Source: Chromobacterium sp. IIBBL 290-4
Lineage (GTDB): Bacteria > Pseudomonadota > Gammaproteobacteria > Burkholderiales > Chromobacteriaceae
Direction: 5' to 3'
DNA length: 64,000 bases
Assembly: GCF_024207115.1 (NCBI RefSeq)
Contig: NZ_CP100128.1
Coordinates: 4,836,001-4,900,000, forward strand
How positions within the stretch are numbered: position 1 is the first letter of the stretch; each line of letters starts with the position of its first letter. This document shows positions 44,115 to 54,238 of the stretch, in pieces. The notes under the pieces were generated by a model. That model did not search any database, had not been told where the DNA came from, and was given only the letters and a program-made list of their open reading frames with translations. A program made the translations under genes and the position numbers.

Positions 44115-44438
44115 CTAGACTTGGGTATTCATGATTTCCTGATAGGCGCTGACCAATTTATTGCGCGCCTGCACCATGGTCTGGAACGAGAGGCTGGCTT
44201 TCTGCAATGACATCATCACATCTTGCAGATTCACCTCTTTATTATCGCCCAGCTGAAACTGCTTTTGCATCTCCTCCGATGTCTGCTGCGCCGAGTTGAC
44301 CTGCTCGATGGTAGATTTGAGCACGTCCGAAAAGTCGACCTGCGGCGTTTCCTGCGTCGCATGCGCTTGCTTGCCGGCGGCCAGCGCCGCCGCGCTTCGC
44401 AATTCGCCCAGCAACTGGTCGATATTATTGACTGACAT
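44115..44438 (-). CDS. fliE: Flagellar hook-basal body protein FliE
   Basis: Protein of 107 residues joining the MS ring to the rod. The C-terminal half has NLQDVMMSLQKASLSFQTMVQARNKLVSAYQEIMN, the family signature. It starts two bases after the flrC-like gene. Fifty-one bases separate it from fliF. Confidence 0.95.
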   Translation of the reverse strand: MSVNNIDQLLGELRSAAALAAGKQAHATQETPQVDFSDVLKSTIEQVNSAQQTSEEMQKQFQLGDNKEVNLQDVMMSLQKASLSFQTMVQARNKLVSAYQEIMNTQV

Positions 44439-44440
44439 GG

Positions 44441-45811
<1,371 letters not shown>

Positions 45812-45817
45812 GGAATC

Positions 45818-46513
45818 CTAAATAGAAGGCTGGCGTTGATGCACCAGCGTCACCAGCCGCTGCGCGATGCTGGTCAGGGGCAGCACCTCGTGCGCCGCGC
45901 CCAGCGCGATCGCTTCTTTCGGCATGCCGAACACCACGCAGCTAGCCTCGTCCTGAGCGATGTTCCAGGCGCCCGCCTGCTTCAGCTCCAACATGCCGCC
46001 AGCGCCGTCGCGGCCCATGCCGGTCAAGATGATGCCTATGCAGTTCTTGCTCACCAGATTGGCCGCCGAACGAAACAATACATCTACCGACGGCCGATGC
46101 CGGTTTACCGCCGGGCCGGCATTCAAAGACGTGCTGTAGCCTATGGTCGGCGCGTTTTTGATCAGCAAATGGGAATGTCCCGGCGCGATGTAGACGGTGC
46201 CGGCCTGCAAGCGCTCATTATCCTCCGCCTCCTTCACCCGCATCCGACACAGCGTATCCAACCGTTGGGCGAAAGAATGCGTAAACATTTCAGGCATATG
46301 CTGAGCGATGAGTATGGGCGGCATATTCGCGGGAAGAGCGGTCAACAGCGTGCGCAGCGCCTCCGTTCCGCCGGTTGAGGAGCCGATGACGATAACCGTC
46401 TGGCTCGCCAGCGGCGTCTTGCCCGGCTGGCGCGGCAAAATGACGTCCGCGCTGTGGCTGGGAACGATCTCCAGCGGCGCCCTGGCGCCCCGTTCTCTCG
46501 ATGTCAGAGCCAT
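45818..46513 (-). CDS. CheB-type methylesterase without a receiver domain
   Basis: Protein of 231 residues made almost wholly of the CheB catalytic domain. The triad is visible: Ser in VIVIGSSTGGTEALR, His in PILIAQHMPEMFT and Asp in ILTGMGRDGAGGM. In full CheB an N-terminal receiver inhibits this domain until phosphorylated. Here only a linker-like stretch precedes it, and no receiver is found upstream in any frame. ATG 46513 is preferred to TTG 46525. It ends six bases before flrC. It may remove methyl groups from chemoreceptors constitutively, or act on another protein. Confidence 0.88.
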   Translation of the reverse strand: MALTSRERGARAPLEIVPSHSADVILPRQPGKTPLASQTVIVIGSSTGGTEALRTLLTALPANMPPILIAQHMPEMFTHSFAQRLDTLCRMRVKEAEDNERLQAGTVYIAPGHSHLLIKNAPTIGYSTSLNAGPAVNRHRPSVDVLFRSAANLVSKNCIGIILTGMGRDGAGGMLELKQAGAWNIAQDEASCVVFGMPKEAIALGAAHEVLPLTSIAQRLVTLVHQRQPSI

Positions 46514-46657
46514 GGCGCGCCCCAATAAGCATAAGAGGTGGATTTCCGGGACAGCCTTGTCTGCATCGTCAGTCTTTCAACAGGCGGGAATGATTGGTTG
46601 TTAACATAGCTTAGCAGCCGATAGCGAGCAGGTCAGCCCGCCATAGGGTCAGAATCT

Positions 46658-47134
46658 CTACTTAGACAGCCGCGCCAGCCAGCGCTCGCATGCCTCCTCA
46701 AGCAAATCGAGCACGCCCTCGAAACCCTGGCTGCCGCCATAGTAAGGATCAGGCACCTCGCGCCCTTCGCCCAGCGGCTCCAGCATCAGGCGCAAACGGC
46801 CTTGCAGATCCGCGGGACAGCGTCCGCGCAAGTCCGCCAGATTATGTTTATCCGCCGCCAGGATCAGATCGAAAGCCGCGAAGTCTGCATCATTCACCTG
46901 CCGGGCGCGCTGGCCGCTCAGATCATATCCCCTCTTCGCCGCGGCGCTAGCGCTGCGCGCATCCGGCGGCTCGCCTACATGGTAGCCATGCGTGCCGGCC
47001 GAGTCGACGGCAATGCTTGCCGCCAGCCCGCGCGCCGCCAGCATGTGCCGCATGACACCCTCCGCCGTCGGGGAGCGGCATATATTGCCATGGCACACGA
47101 ACAATATGGAATATCGCGCTCTAGCGTCAGCCAT
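46658..47134 (-). CDS. Low-molecular-weight protein tyrosine phosphatase
   Basis: Cytoplasmic phosphatase of 158 residues. The P-loop is CHGNICRSP (Cys-x5-Arg-Ser) near residue 14 and the general acid is the Asp of VPDPYYGG near residue 128. Bacterial members often control capsule or exopolysaccharide kinases, but none is adjacent. The gene is monocistronic. Confidence 0.94.
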   Translation of the reverse strand: MADARARYSILFVCHGNICRSPTAEGVMRHMLAARGLAASIAVDSAGTHGYHVGEPPDARSASAAAKRGYDLSGQRARQVNDADFAAFDLILAADKHNLADLRGRCPADLQGRLRLMLEPLGEGREVPDPYYGGSQGFEGVLDLLEEACERWLARLSK

Positions 47135-47284
47135 CCCTCTGCATCCTTATCCGCCACAGGCATTGTGGCAATGATGGAAACATGCACACCCTTCAGCCGG
47201 CAAGGATATTACGGCAAAACCCCAACAGCCAAGCGCGCAATTTGTCAAAATTCATGTTGACAGCCATAAACAAACCCCAAGCCC

Positions 47285-48208
47285 TCATGCCTGCCCTTTT
47301 ATCCCACGGGCGATGTCCTGTAAACGCCCTTTCATTGCCAGCACCAGCCGCCACAGGTGTTCCGCGGCGGGAGACAGGGTTCGGTTCCGGCGCCGCAACA
47401 ATACAATGCGCCGGCTGGCTCTAGGCTTTAGCGGCACCACAGTCAGATGGCAGCCCTCGGGAAATGGCAACGCCAAGCCCGGCGTCACGCTAAGCCCCAT
47501 GCCGGCATCCACCATCTTGAAAACCGAGTGCGAATGCCCCAGCTCCACAATCACTTGGCAATTCAAGCGATGGCGGCTCAATAAGCGGTCTATCAGCGGC
47601 CGACTGCCCGAGCTGGCATCTAGCAAGGCCAACTCTTCGCCGTCCAGCTGTTCCCATTGCGCCTCCGCCAATGTCGCCAGACGATGATCGTTTCGGCATA
47701 CCAGCCAGAAGTCATCAACCAACACTTCCGCCTGCTCCAGGTCGTCGCAATCCCCTTGCTCCACCACCAGGCCGAAATCCGCCGCGCCGCTGCGCACCGC
47801 CTCCACATTCAGCCGCTGCACCTGGTCCTGCAGATGCAGCTTCAATTGCGGATAGCTTTCCCGGCAGGCGGCGATGATGGATGGCATCAGGCTGGCCGAC
47901 AGCGTGGGGCTGCAGGCGACGCGCACGCTGCCCATCGCCTGGCCGCCCTCCTTGCGCGTGGCATCCAGCACCTCATCCAGCTCATCCAGCGCGCGGCAAA
48001 GCTTGGGCAGCAAGCGCCGGCCGGCTTCGGTCAAGACCACCTCACGGGTGGTGCGATCCAGCAGACGCAAGTCCAGCGTCTGCTCCAGTTCTCGCACCGC
48101 CCGACTGACCGCCGGCTGGGTCAGGCCCATATCATCGCCGGCGCGGCTGAAGCCGCCCTGCTCCGCCACCCGGCGGAACACCCGCAGCTGCCGCAAAGTA
48201 TAATTCAT
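47285..48208 (-). CDS. LysR-type regulator divergent from the SBF-type transporter
   Basis: Regulator of 307 residues. Helix-turn-helix: LRQLRVFRRVAEQGGFSRAGDDMGLTQPAVSRAVRELE; the C-terminal part is the usual two-lobed effector domain. It is transcribed away from the transporter at 48304, with 95 bases between that contain a LysR-type box, so control of the transporter and of itself is likely. The inducer is unknown. Confidence 0.9.
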   Translation of the reverse strand: MNYTLRQLRVFRRVAEQGGFSRAGDDMGLTQPAVSRAVRELEQTLDLRLLDRTTREVVLTEAGRRLLPKLCRALDELDEVLDATRKEGGQAMGSVRVACSPTLSASLMPSIIAACRESYPQLKLHLQDQVQRLNVEAVRSGAADFGLVVEQGDCDDLEQAEVLVDDFWLVCRNDHRLATLAEAQWEQLDGEELALLDASSGSRPLIDRLLSRHRLNCQVIVELGHSHSVFKMVDAGMGLSVTPGLALPFPEGCHLTVVPLKPRASRRIVLLRRRNRTLSPAAEHLWRLVLAMKGRLQDIARGIKGQA

Positions 48209-48215
48209 GATTTCT

Positions 48216-48238
48216 ATTTATTAATTGATCAGATAAAT
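48216..48238. promoter_or_regulatory. LysR-type operator candidate
   Basis: ATTTAT (48216-48221) and ATAAAT (48233-48238) are an inverted pair with an 11-base gap, matching the T-N11-A pattern of LysR sites. It lies 8 bases upstream of the regulator start. Confidence 0.45.
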
Positions 48239-48303
48239 ACATTTGTATTCTGAATTGGACTGCGTTTCAATACTTGCATCCACTCTTTCGTCGAATCATT
48301 GCC

Positions 48304-49296
48304 ATGCCCAAGCTACTGGATTCCTTCACCCTGGCGCTGATCTGCACCGTGACGCTGGCCAGCCTGCTGCCTTGCCACGGCGAAGCGGCTCAAATATTCA
48401 ACTTGATCACCAACCTGGCCATCGGCCTGCTGTTTTTTCTGCACGGCGTCAAACTGTCGCGCGAAGCGGTGCTGGCCGGCATGGGCCACTGGCGGCTGCA
48501 CCTGACCGTGCTGGCGTGCACCTTCGCGCTGTTCCCCATACTGGGACTATTGCTCAAGCCGGTGCTGACGCCGCTGGTCACGCCCGAGTTGTACCTGGGG
48601 GTGTTGTATCTGTGCATGCTGCCGTCCACGGTGCAATCGTCCATCGCCTTCACCTCGATGGCACAAGGCAATGTGCCGGCGGCCATCTGCAGCGCCACCG
48701 CCTCCAACCTGCTGGGCATCTTCATCACGCCGCTGCTGGTAGGCTGGCTGGTAGTCAGCCATGGCGGCCTGGACCAAAGCATGGGATCGGCGCTGGACAT
48801 CGTTTACCAGCTGCTGCTGCCCTTCATCGCCGGTCAGATCGCGCGGCGCTGGATAGGCCGCTGGGTGGACCGTTACAAGGCCATTCTGAAATATGTGGAC
48901 CAGGGGTCGATTCTGATGGTGGTCTATACCGCCTTCAGCGCGGCGGTGATCAGCGGGCTATGGCGGCAAACGCCGCCGACCGCCCTGGCAGGCCTGCTGG
49001 TGGTCAACATCATCTTGCTGGGCTTGCTGCTGGGCATCACCACGCTGGCGGGCCGCAAGCTGGGCTTCAATCGCGAGGATCAGATCACCATCCTGTTCTG
49101 CGGCTCGAAAAAGAGCCTGGCCAGCGGCGTGCCCATGGCCAAGGTGCTGTTCGCCGGCCACGCCATCGGCGCCATCGTGCTGCCGCTGATGCTGTTCCAC
49201 CAGATCCAGCTGATGGTATGCGCCATGCTGGCGCAACGTTTCCGCCAGCAGCACCTGCACGCCGGACGCATGCAAGAAAAATCCCCGCTGGTTTAG
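48304..49296 (+). CDS. Bile acid:sodium symporter-type (YfeH-like) transporter
   Basis: Inner-membrane protein of 330 residues with about ten hydrophobic segments, of the SBF-like CPA transporter family. Marks are LITNLAIGLLFFLHGVKLSREA, MLPSTVQSSIAFTSMAQGNVPAAICSATASNLLG and FCGSKKSLASGVPMAKVLF; the last two are the discontinuous helices that hold sodium and substrate. ATG 48304 is chosen over TTG 48274. Its 3' end contains the terminator of uvrB. Substrate is unknown. Confidence 0.85.
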   Translation: MPKLLDSFTLALICTVTLASLLPCHGEAAQIFNLITNLAIGLLFFLHGVKLSREAVLAGMGHWRLHLTVLACTFALFPILGLLLKPVLTPLVTPELYLGVLYLCMLPSTVQSSIAFTSMAQGNVPAAICSATASNLLGIFITPLLVGWLVVSHGGLDQSMGSALDIVYQLLLPFIAGQIARRWIGRWVDRYKAILKYVDQGSILMVVYTAFSAAVISGLWRQTPPTALAGLLVVNIILLGLLLGITTLAGRKLGFNREDQITILFCGSKKSLASGVPMAKVLFAGHAIGAIVLPLMLFHQIQLMVCAMLAQRFRQQHLHAGRMQEKSPLV

Positions 49297-49303
49297 CGGG
49301 GAT
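49281..49303 (-). terminator. uvrB terminator nested in the end of the transporter gene
   Basis: ATCCCCGCT (49281-49289) and AGCGGGGAT (49295-49303) pair, and the minus strand then runs into TTTTTC. The arm AGCGGGGAT begins within the stop codon of the plus-strand transporter gene. Confidence 0.8.
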
Positions 49304-49324
49304 GCGGAGGACAAGTACCAGCGG

Positions 49325-51337
49325 CTATAGCTCGCCGAGCCAGGCCTTTTCCTTCAGCTGCTTCAATTCGTCTCGGATGCGCGCGGCGCGCTCGAACTCC
49401 AGATTGCGCGCCGCCTCCATCATTTCCTTCTCCAGACGCTTGATCTCCTTGGCCAGCGTCTTCTCGTCCATCATCGCCACTGCCGCCTCGTCCACCAGCT
49501 TCTTGCGCTCGGCCTCGACGCTGTAAACGCCGTCGATGATGTCCTTGATCTTCTTCTCCACGCCCTTGGGCACAATGCCGTGCTCGGCGTTGAACGCCAT
49601 CTGCTTGGCGCGGCGGCGCTCGGTTTCGTCCATCGCCTTGCGCATGGACTCGGTGATGCGGTCGGCGTAGAGCAGTGCCCTGCCGTTCAGGTTCCGCGCG
49701 GCGCGACCTATGGTCTGGATCAGGCTGCGCTCGCTGCGCAGGAAACCCTCTTTATCGGCATCCAGGATCGCCACCAGGCTCACTTCCGGGATATCCAGGC
49801 CTTCGCGCAACAGGTTGATGCCGATCAGCACGTCGAACACGCCCAGGCGCAGGTCGCGGAGAATCTCCACCCGCTCCACCGTATCGATGTCGCTGTGCAG
49901 ATAGCGCACCTTGACGCCGTGTTCGGTGTAGTAGTCGGCCAGTTGCTCGGCCATGCGCTTGGTCAACGTGGTGACCAGCACCCGCTCGCCGCGCTCCATG
50001 CGGTCGCGGATTTCGGACAGCAGGTCGTCCACCTGGGTCGCCACCGGTCTGATCTCAAGCTGCGGGTCCACCAGGCCGGTCGGCCGCACCACCTGCTCCA
50101 CCACCTGGCCGGCATGATCCTTTTCATACACCGCCGGCGTGGCGGAGACAAACACGGTCTGCGGCATCAGCTGTTCGAACTCGTGGAATTTCAGCGGCCG
50201 GTTGTCAGCGGCGGATGGCAGACGGAAGCCGTACTCCACCAGGTTGGCCTTGCGCGCGGCGTCGCCCTTGTACATCGCGCCCACCTGCGGCACGGTGACG
50301 TGGCTCTCGTCGATGAACATCAGCGCGTTCTTGGGCAGGTAGTCGATCAGCGTCGGCGGCGGATCGCCGGGTCCACGGCCGGAGAAATGGCGCGAATAGT
50401 TTTCGATGCCCTTGCAGAAGCCCATCTCGTACAGCATTTCCAGGTCGAAGCGGGTGCGCTGCTCGATGCGTTGCGCCTCCACCAGCTTGCCTTCCTTTTG
50501 ATACCACTCGATGCGGTGGCGCAGCTCGTCCTTGATCTGCTCGCAGGCGCGCAGCACGGTGTCGCGCGGCGTCACGTAGTGGCTGGACGGAAACACGGTG
50601 AAGCGGCCGACCCGTTGCTTGGTGGCGCCAGTCAACGGATCGAACAGCGTCAGCGCTTCAACCTCATCGTCGAACAGACTGACGCGCAGCGCGGTGTCGC
50701 TGCTTTCCGCCGGGTAGATGTCGATCACGTCGCCGCGCACGCGGAAGGTGCCGCGGCCGAAGTCCAGATCGTTGCGGCTGTACTGCATGGTGGTCAGCCG
50801 GCTGATGATGTCGCGCTGCGGGGTGGTTTCGCCTTCCTTCAGATGCAGGATCATCTGGTGGTAGTCGGACGGATCGCCGATGCCGTAAATCGCCGACACC
50901 GTCGCCACGATGATGCAGTCGGGACGTTCCAGTATCGACTTGGTGGCCGACAGCCGCATCTGCTCGATGTGCTCGTTGATGCTGGAGTCTTTCTCGATGA
51001 ACAGGTCGCGGCTGGGGACGTAGGCTTCCGGCTGGTAGTAGTCGTAATAAGAGACGAAATATTCGACCGCATTGTGCGGGAAGAACTCGCGCATTTCGCT
51101 ATACAACTGCGCCGCCAGCGTCTTGTTGTGCGCCATGATGATGGCTGGCCGGCCGGTCTGGGCGATGACGTTGGCCATGGTGTAGGTCTTGCCTGAGCCG
51201 GTCACGCCCAGCAGCGTCTGATAGGACAAGCCGTCGGACAGGCCTTCCACCAGTTGCTCGATGGCGGCAGGCTGGTCGCCGGCCGGCGGAAATGGCTGGT
51301 TCAGCTGGAAGGGGCTGTCGGGATAGGTCAGCAGCAT
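49325..51337 (-). CDS. uvrB: Excinuclease ABC subunit B
   Basis: Nucleotide excision repair helicase-like protein of 670 residues that verifies damage handed over by UvrA and recruits UvrC. The P-loop is [16 protein letters not shown], the beta-hairpin is in [16 protein letters not shown], the DEAD-like box is [14 protein letters not shown], and motif VI is [11 protein letters not shown]. The C-terminal UVR motif ([32 protein letters not shown]) binds UvrC. It is monocistronic. Confidence 0.98.
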   Translation of the reverse strand: MLLTYPDSPFQLNQPFPPAGDQPAAIEQLVEGLSDGLSYQTLLGVTGSGKTYTMANVIAQTGRPAIIMAHNKTLAAQLYSEMREFFPHNAVEYFVSYYDYYQPEAYVPSRDLFIEKDSSINEHIEQMRLSATKSILERPDCIIVATVSAIYGIGDPSDYHQMILHLKEGETTPQRDIISRLTTMQYSRNDLDFGRGTFRVRGDVIDIYPAESSDTALRVSLFDDEVEALTLFDPLTGATKQRVGRFTVFPSSHYVTPRDTVLRACEQIKDELRHRIEWYQKEGKLVEAQRIEQRTRFDLEMLYEMGFCKGIENYSRHFSGRGPGDPPPTLIDYLPKNALMFIDESHVTVPQVGAMYKGDAARKANLVEYGFRLPSAADNRPLKFHEFEQLMPQTVFVSATPAVYEKDHAGQVVEQVVRPTGLVDPQLEIRPVATQVDDLLSEIRDRMERGERVLVTTLTKRMAEQLADYYTEHGVKVRYLHSDIDTVERVEILRDLRLGVFDVLIGINLLREGLDIPEVSLVAILDADKEGFLRSERSLIQTIGRAARNLNGRALLYADRITESMRKAMDETERRRAKQMAFNAEHGIVPKGVEKKIKDIIDGVYSVEAERKKLVDEAAVAMMDEKTLAKEIKRLEKEMMEAARNLEFERAARIRDELKQLKEKAWLGEL

Positions 51338-51617
51338 GGCGCGGGTTTCGAGGTGGCGAAACCGCTGATTTTACGCCTGTCCGCCGCCAATCTCACCCCT
51401 TTGTTCGAGTCCATGGAAAACCTGGCGAAAATGCGCTTTTCTCAACGGAAAATGCGAGGTTTTTGTTCTACACAGACCGGTAAGATTGTTTAAAATGCAA
51501 TCAGGACTGCATGAGCGGCCATTGGCAACGATGCTGCCACCTTCAACGAAGTTGGCGGCAAATGCCGACATCATGCCGTCTAAATCTCCACAAAAACACG
51601 CGCACACGGAGTGACGC

Positions 51618-52487
51618 ATGATCAAGAAAATCGCAAGCCTGCTGGTATCGGCGGCCCTGGCCATGCCGGTAATGGCGGCTCCGCCGCAAGGCGTGCTGGT
51701 AGCCAGCGAAATGGCTGGCTACGCCGCGCCGCGGCTTAATTCGCATTCTGTGCTGGTCATCAACGGCAACAGCGGCGAAACGCTGTATGAGAAAAACACC
51801 CATATGCGGATGCCCATCGCCTCCATCAGCAAGCTGATGACGGCGATGGTGCTGCTGGATTCCGGCGCGGCGCTGGACGAGCGGGTAACCGTCTCCAACG
51901 CCGAAATCGACCGCGTCAAACACACCACCTCCCGCCTGGCCGTCGGCACCACCCTCACCCGCAAGGAAATGCTGCTGCTGGCGCTGATGTCGTCGGAAAA
52001 CCGCGCCGCCGCCACGCTGGCGCGCACGGCCTATCCCGGCGGCACCGCGGCTTTCGTCGAACGGATGAACCGCAAGGCGCAGAGCCTGGGCATGACGGAA
52101 ACCATCTTCCGCGACCCCACCGGCCTGGACGTGCGCAACACCTCCACTGCGGCCGATCTGGCCAAGATGGTGCAGGCGGCGCAGAAATATCCGCTGATCC
52201 GCGAGTTCACCACCACCGAAAACCACGAGATCTTGTCCACCCGCAACCGCGTGCTGCATTACAAGAACAGCAATGCGCTGGTGCGCGAAGGCGATTGGGA
52301 CATCGCGGTGCAGAAAACCGGCTACATCCAGGAAGCCGGCCGCTGCATGGTGCTGCAAGCCATCGTCGGCTCGCAGCCGCTGATCATCGTGCTGCTGGAC
52401 GCCCGCGCCAGCTCGGCGCGCGTCAACGACGCCAAAAACATCAAGAACTGGCTGGAGGCCCATCCAGGCAACTGGCTGGCAGGCTGA
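51618..52487 (+). CDS. pbpG: PBP7-type D-alanyl-D-alanine endopeptidase
   Basis: Periplasmic peptidoglycan peptidase of 289 residues with a signal peptide (KIASLLVSAALAMPVMA). Active-site motifs are SISK (Ser and Lys) in MPIASISKLMTAMV near residue 70, SSEN in LALMSSENRAAATLA, and KTG in DIAVQKTGYIQEAG. This matches PBP7/8, which cuts DD-crosslinks. GGAG lies before the ATG. A terminator follows directly. Confidence 0.92.
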   Translation: MIKKIASLLVSAALAMPVMAAPPQGVLVASEMAGYAAPRLNSHSVLVINGNSGETLYEKNTHMRMPIASISKLMTAMVLLDSGAALDERVTVSNAEIDRVKHTTSRLAVGTTLTRKEMLLLALMSSENRAAATLARTAYPGGTAAFVERMNRKAQSLGMTETIFRDPTGLDVRNTSTAADLAKMVQAAQKYPLIREFTTTENHEILSTRNRVLHYKNSNALVREGDWDIAVQKTGYIQEAGRCMVLQAIVGSQPLIIVLLDARASSARVNDAKNIKNWLEAHPGNWLAG

Positions 52488-52507
52488 GGTCTCCCACTTT
52501 CCCATCC

Positions 52508-52530
52508 AAGCCGGCTTGCCCGGCTTTTTT
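52508..52530 (+). terminator. Terminator of the PBP7-type gene
   Basis: AAGCCGG (52508-52514) pairs with CCGGCTT (52520-52526), followed by four more T. Confidence 0.85.
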
Positions 52531-52715
52531 CATGCCCCGCCGCATGACTGGCAATCAAAGCGCCCAATCCAAGATGGCACTGTCTTAGTGCTGGTTTCTT
52601 TCTTGCATACAGCCACATAAATAAAACTGCCGCCAACACACAAAGCCAAATGCATAAGCAACAATAAAACCGGCACTCATGCTCAGTTGTCAAGGCTGGC
52701 CAAACGAGGCTTTGA

Positions 52716-53243
52716 TCATGGCTTGTAGCTTAGGTAGGCCGTCAATAGCACGGCTACCAGCGCGTTGTATAGCGAATGGGTGGCAGCCGTGGTCCAGAAA
52801 GCGTAGGGGCATGAGCGCTCACGCCAATGTAGATAGCAATAAGTCAGAGAGAAACCCATGAATATGCCGGAGACAATGCCGTAGGGAAAATAACGCCAAG
52901 CATGGGGTAGAAACATCACGAGGATACCCAGTAAGTACTGACTGGGCACGCTGAATCGGCAGCGTCGAGCAAGTTCGATGACTAAAACCTGGAAGATGAA
53001 TGTTTCGAGCAGCGGCGCAAAAATAACCGCCTGCAACGCTTTTGCCCACCAGGATGCTTGCCAAGCTGCTATAGCGCCGGGACGGCTGGATGAAAAAGGG
53101 CCAAGAGTGACTCTCAAGGTTTGACTTAGACTGGTTATTAGCAGAAAGTTTATGGTAGCCAACGTGGAACAAAAGAATACAGGCGAGAGCTGGCGATGAC
53201 GGGTGCTAGTTTGGTGCAAGAAAGACTGTGTTCGACTGAGCAT
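52716..53243 (-). CDS. CPBP-family membrane protein, possible bacteriocin immunity
   Basis: Membrane protein of 175 residues with about four hydrophobic segments. It follows the CPBP (Abi/CAAX-protease-like) order: motif 1 region APLLETFIFQVL, motif 2 LPHAWRYFPYG and motif 3 ATHSLYNALV. In motif 1 the usual EE is ET and the Arg is Gln, so protease activity is doubtful, but the two His are kept. It lies 79 bases after the bacteriocin-like peptide gene on the same strand. CPBP proteins often give self-immunity next to bacteriocin genes, which is the role I infer. Codon use is AT-richer than its neighbours, which suggests transfer. Confidence 0.7.
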   Translation of the reverse strand: MLSRTQSFLHQTSTRHRQLSPVFFCSTLATINFLLITSLSQTLRVTLGPFSSSRPGAIAAWQASWWAKALQAVIFAPLLETFIFQVLVIELARRCRFSVPSQYLLGILVMFLPHAWRYFPYGIVSGIFMGFSLTYCYLHWRERSCPYAFWTTAATHSLYNALVAVLLTAYLSYKP

Positions 53244-53322
53244 AAGATTCGCACCTGCTTGGAAAAATAGTCATCAAAAACCACGTTGGCTGCAAGATAG
53301 CCGAATCAGCTAGGCTAAATTA

Positions 53323-53589
53323 TTATTTGGCGCCGCCGCAATAACCGCCATTGGCGCAACTGCTGGCGGGGTAGTTTCTTCGGCTATCCAGCCATTTCCC
53401 TGCAGAGTTAGCCGCATCTTTTGCAACGTCAGACCAAAAATCAAAGAACATGCCAGCAACAGCGTCTCCAGGGCCTCCACTGTTATTGTCATCTCCTGGT
53501 GAACTTTCAAGCATGCCCTGTCGAAAAGCTATTGCGGTGGCCACTCAGATAACTTGCGACATTTCTATTTCGTTCAATTCCGTCAACAT
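53323..53589 (-). pseudogene. Double-glycine-type bacteriocin/microcin precursor broken by TGA
   Basis: From ATG 53589, with AGGAG six bases upstream, the frame reads MLTELNEIEMSQVI, then TGA at 53547-53545, and continues in the same frame from GTG 53544 for 73 residues to 53323. The first part matches the leader pattern of double-glycine bacteriocins (charged, EM/EL, QV, then GG). The TGA stands where the first Gly (GGA) would be. The downstream part is Gly/Ala/Asp-rich with GGPGDAVAGMFFDFWSD and a C-terminal CANGGYCGG. A strong promoter lies upstream and a CPBP gene downstream. It is either a pseudogene by one base change, or re-initiated at GTG. Confidence 0.68.
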
Positions 53590-53618
53590 TCAATTCTCCT
53601 TGGCATTGGTGGAGCTTA

Positions 53619-53647
53619 ATTATATTTTCAACAAAAAAAAATGACAA
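53619..53647 (-). promoter_or_regulatory. Near-consensus promoter of the bacteriocin-like gene
   Basis: On the minus strand TTGTCA (53647-53642) and a perfect TATAAT (53624-53619) are 17 bases apart with a nine-T tract in the spacer. Transcription would begin near 53612, 23 bases before ATG 53589. Confidence 0.75.
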
Positions 53648-53809
53648 ATTCATATTTTTATTAAGTTTATATTTAATTACTATGCTTGCTCGACAATTTA
53701 TAGGTACAAGTCCAGGTCTACGCACTCGAATTACATGGCGCCGATGTGATTTTGACATTCTCCCTAGCGCCCTGCGGACCCTACAGGGCCGTAGATACCG
53801 TCTTAGCGG

Positions 53810-54148
53810 TCAAGCGCTTTTTGCGTAATCCACTCGATATGACAGCCGTGCTTTCAACACGCCAAAGCACAAGTGCATCAGCTCGCGCTTGGCGGCGCCC
53901 ACAGCAGCCATTTTCGACTTGCCTCGCGCCAACAAGCGCTCGTATTGCGCTTTGATGGGCGGGTTATGGAGATTGGCAACTAGGGCAGGCATGAATAACA
54001 AGACGCGGATCTGTGATGGACCCGCGTTGGACGAATGGGCGCATCCCTGCAAGAAGCTGCCCGACTACCGCTCCATCAGCACCAAGCCCAGGTAAGCCGC
54101 CAATAGCTCGGCGCTGTCGAAGAGATGAAAACTTAGAATGATCGCCCA
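53810..54148 (-). pseudogene. IS110-family transposase remnant
   Basis: The minus-strand frame reads DSAELLAAYLGLVLMER, TAG (54067-54065), then SGSFLQGCAHSSNAGPSQIR, LLFMPALVANLHNPPIKAQYERLLARGK. This matches the C-terminal part of IS110/IS116/IS902 transposases (Ala-Tyr-hydrophobic-Gly-Leu, ERQSGS, and the ALVA-x-x-HNP-x-I block). The TAG replaces the Gln of ERQSGS. The N-terminal catalytic RuvC-like domain is absent, so it cannot be active. No terminal repeats are expected for this family and none were seen. Confidence 0.75.
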
Positions 54149-54238
54149 ATGAAATGGAGCATCATCGCAGGACTATTCCCGCCTTCATCTAAAGCTGTCA
54201 TGGATGGGCTGGAACTCATATCTAGATGCACAGGAGTT

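Noticed and set aside
53323..53589. TGA in the bacteriocin-like gene as a selenocysteine codon
   Set aside because: The position fits a processing-site glycine, the context is not redox-related, and no SECIS-like hairpin directly after the codon was evident.
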